Position numbers and translations under genes: made by a program. A stretch of DNA of 12,962 nt from SXXH01 sp041165735 (GTDB lineage Bacteria; Planctomycetota; UBA1135; GCA-002686595), in assembly GCA_046341775.1 (NCBI GenBank), contig JBKDQQ010000188.1:1-12962 (forward strand). Direction: 5' to 3'. This document shows, piece by piece, positions 12,597 to 12,962 of the stretch (position 1 is the stretch's first letter; each line of letters starts with the position of its first letter). The notes under the pieces are model-generated. The model worked only from the letters and a program-made list of their open reading frames with translations. It did no database searches and had not been told where the DNA came from.

Positions 12597-12612
12597 GTCA
12601 AATTTACTTGAC
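12597..12612. other. 16-bp palindromic motif, copy 2
   Basis: GTCAAATTTACTTGAC, one base different from the copy at 9496-9511, about 115 bases before the start of the secreted propeller-like protein. Read on the minus strand its end gives TTTGACA, a good -35 string, but no -10 follows at proper distance. Confidence 0.5.
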
Positions 12613-12823
12613 GCGCCTTGCTCGGGTCGCGCTCCCGAGACGCGCGCCCGCCCGGCGGCATGCCGAAGCGCGACGAGCGCCGCGGTTCGCCTCCACCGCT
12701 TGCGCGCCCTCGCACGGAAAGCCGTGGAGGGTTGGCCGCCCTGCGGGTAGGGCCGGAGAAGAGGATCGGCCGGCGCGGGAAACCCGGACTCCGAGGCGCA
12801 CCAGGCAGATCCACCCCATTTCT

Positions 12824-12860
12824 TCGAGATGGAAATTTCCTCGAGATGGAAGGCACTTTC
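12824..12860. repeat. 17-bp repeat with palindromes
   Basis: TCGAGATGGAA occurs at 12824-12834 and 12841-12851, with a third partial TCGAG at 12859. Between them is the perfect palindrome GGAAATTTCC (12831-12840), and CCATTTC (12816-12822) pairs with GAGATGG (12826-12832). It is AT-richer than its surroundings and looks regulatory. Confidence 0.55.
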
Positions 12861-12962
12861 GAGCAGTAGTTCCTCTGCCCATGAGGTGCCGGACCCCCTC
12901 GAAGGTACCAACATAAGTTGTTTATAGTCAGACTTTTATGAACACTCTCACCTAAACGGCAG

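Larger units (their letters stand above)
12482..12962. other. Non-coding region upstream of the secreted protein gene
   Basis: 481 bases with no frame that shows family motifs, a ribosome site and normal composition together. It contains the palindrome at 12597, the 17-bp repeat at 12824, and from about 12905 a clear AT-rich patch (ACATAAG, GTTTATAGTC, CTTTTATG) that may hold a promoter for a gene beyond the right edge. TATAGT at 12923-12928 is the best -10-like string, without a good -35. The only ATG after it (12939) runs five codons to a TAA. Confidence 0.5.

Noticed and set aside
9496..12612. The paired 16-bp palindromes as attachment sites or IS ends of a mobile element
   Set aside because: The segment between them holds ordinary chromosomal genes (fbp, a secreted protein) and no recombinase or transposase, and no target duplication is seen.
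9547..12916. Long plus-strand open frames opposite fbp and the secreted protein
   Set aside because: They are antisense to clear fbp and propeller-repeat sequences and show only Arg/Ala/Gly-rich low-complexity products.

Overview
The window is GC-rich (roughly 70 % by eye) and gene-dense. It reads as chromosome from a planctomycete. The best lineage clue is the last ~130 residues of the secreted protein at 10658-12481: a YC-x3-PNSxGxG start, an FQLWYRN motif and an NLSDGLxVxF ending. I know this module from large planctomycete proteins of the Engelhardtia/Rohdeia/Saltatorellus kind. The DUF1570-like metalloprotease at the left edge fits the same phylum. I see no tRNA, rRNA, IS element, phage gene or CRISPR array.

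Left part (1-2649, +): a large HExxH protease-like protein, open to the window edge, is coupled by a 4-base overlap (TTG start in TTGA) to a DUF309 protein. An 18-bp tandem repeat is inserted in the middle of the DUF309 domain. Centre-left (2708-4687): a divergent pair made of an ArsR-family repressor (-) and a fused persulfide dioxygenase/rhodanese/DUF2892 membrane protein (+). The latter ends in a cysteine tail with exact 8-residue spacing. A 20-bp inverted repeat and a good sigma70 promoter lie between them. This looks like a sulfide/persulfide detoxification and sensing unit.

The most interesting locus is 4903-5253 (-). A very strong Shine-Dalgarno site and ATG open a 116-codon frame with an in-frame UGA at codon 15. 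Read as selenocysteine, it gives a U-T-S-C redox motif at exactly the place of the catalytic CxxC of Spx/ArsC-like thioredoxin-fold proteins. A SECIS-like hairpin lies just downstream. I call it a candidate selenoprotein; an annotation that stops at UGA would truncate or lose it.

Centre (5373-8576, +): a four-gene operon of AtuA core protein, separate AtuA C-terminal domain protein, phosphate acetyltransferase (ATGA overlap) and FKBP-type lipoprotein (ATGA overlap). This suggests acyl-CoA/acyl-phosphate metabolism with a coupled envelope foldase. Right part: a small Cys-rich lipoprotein (-), a stand-alone Smr protein (+) with a -10 box placed for a leaderless mRNA, fructose-1,6-bisphosphatase (-) with a 5' leader that can fold in two exclusive ways, and a secreted eight-repeat propeller-like protein (-). 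The last 481 bases hold no supportable gene. They contain the second copy of a 16-bp palindrome also found at 9496, a 17-bp repeat and an AT-rich patch at the edge.
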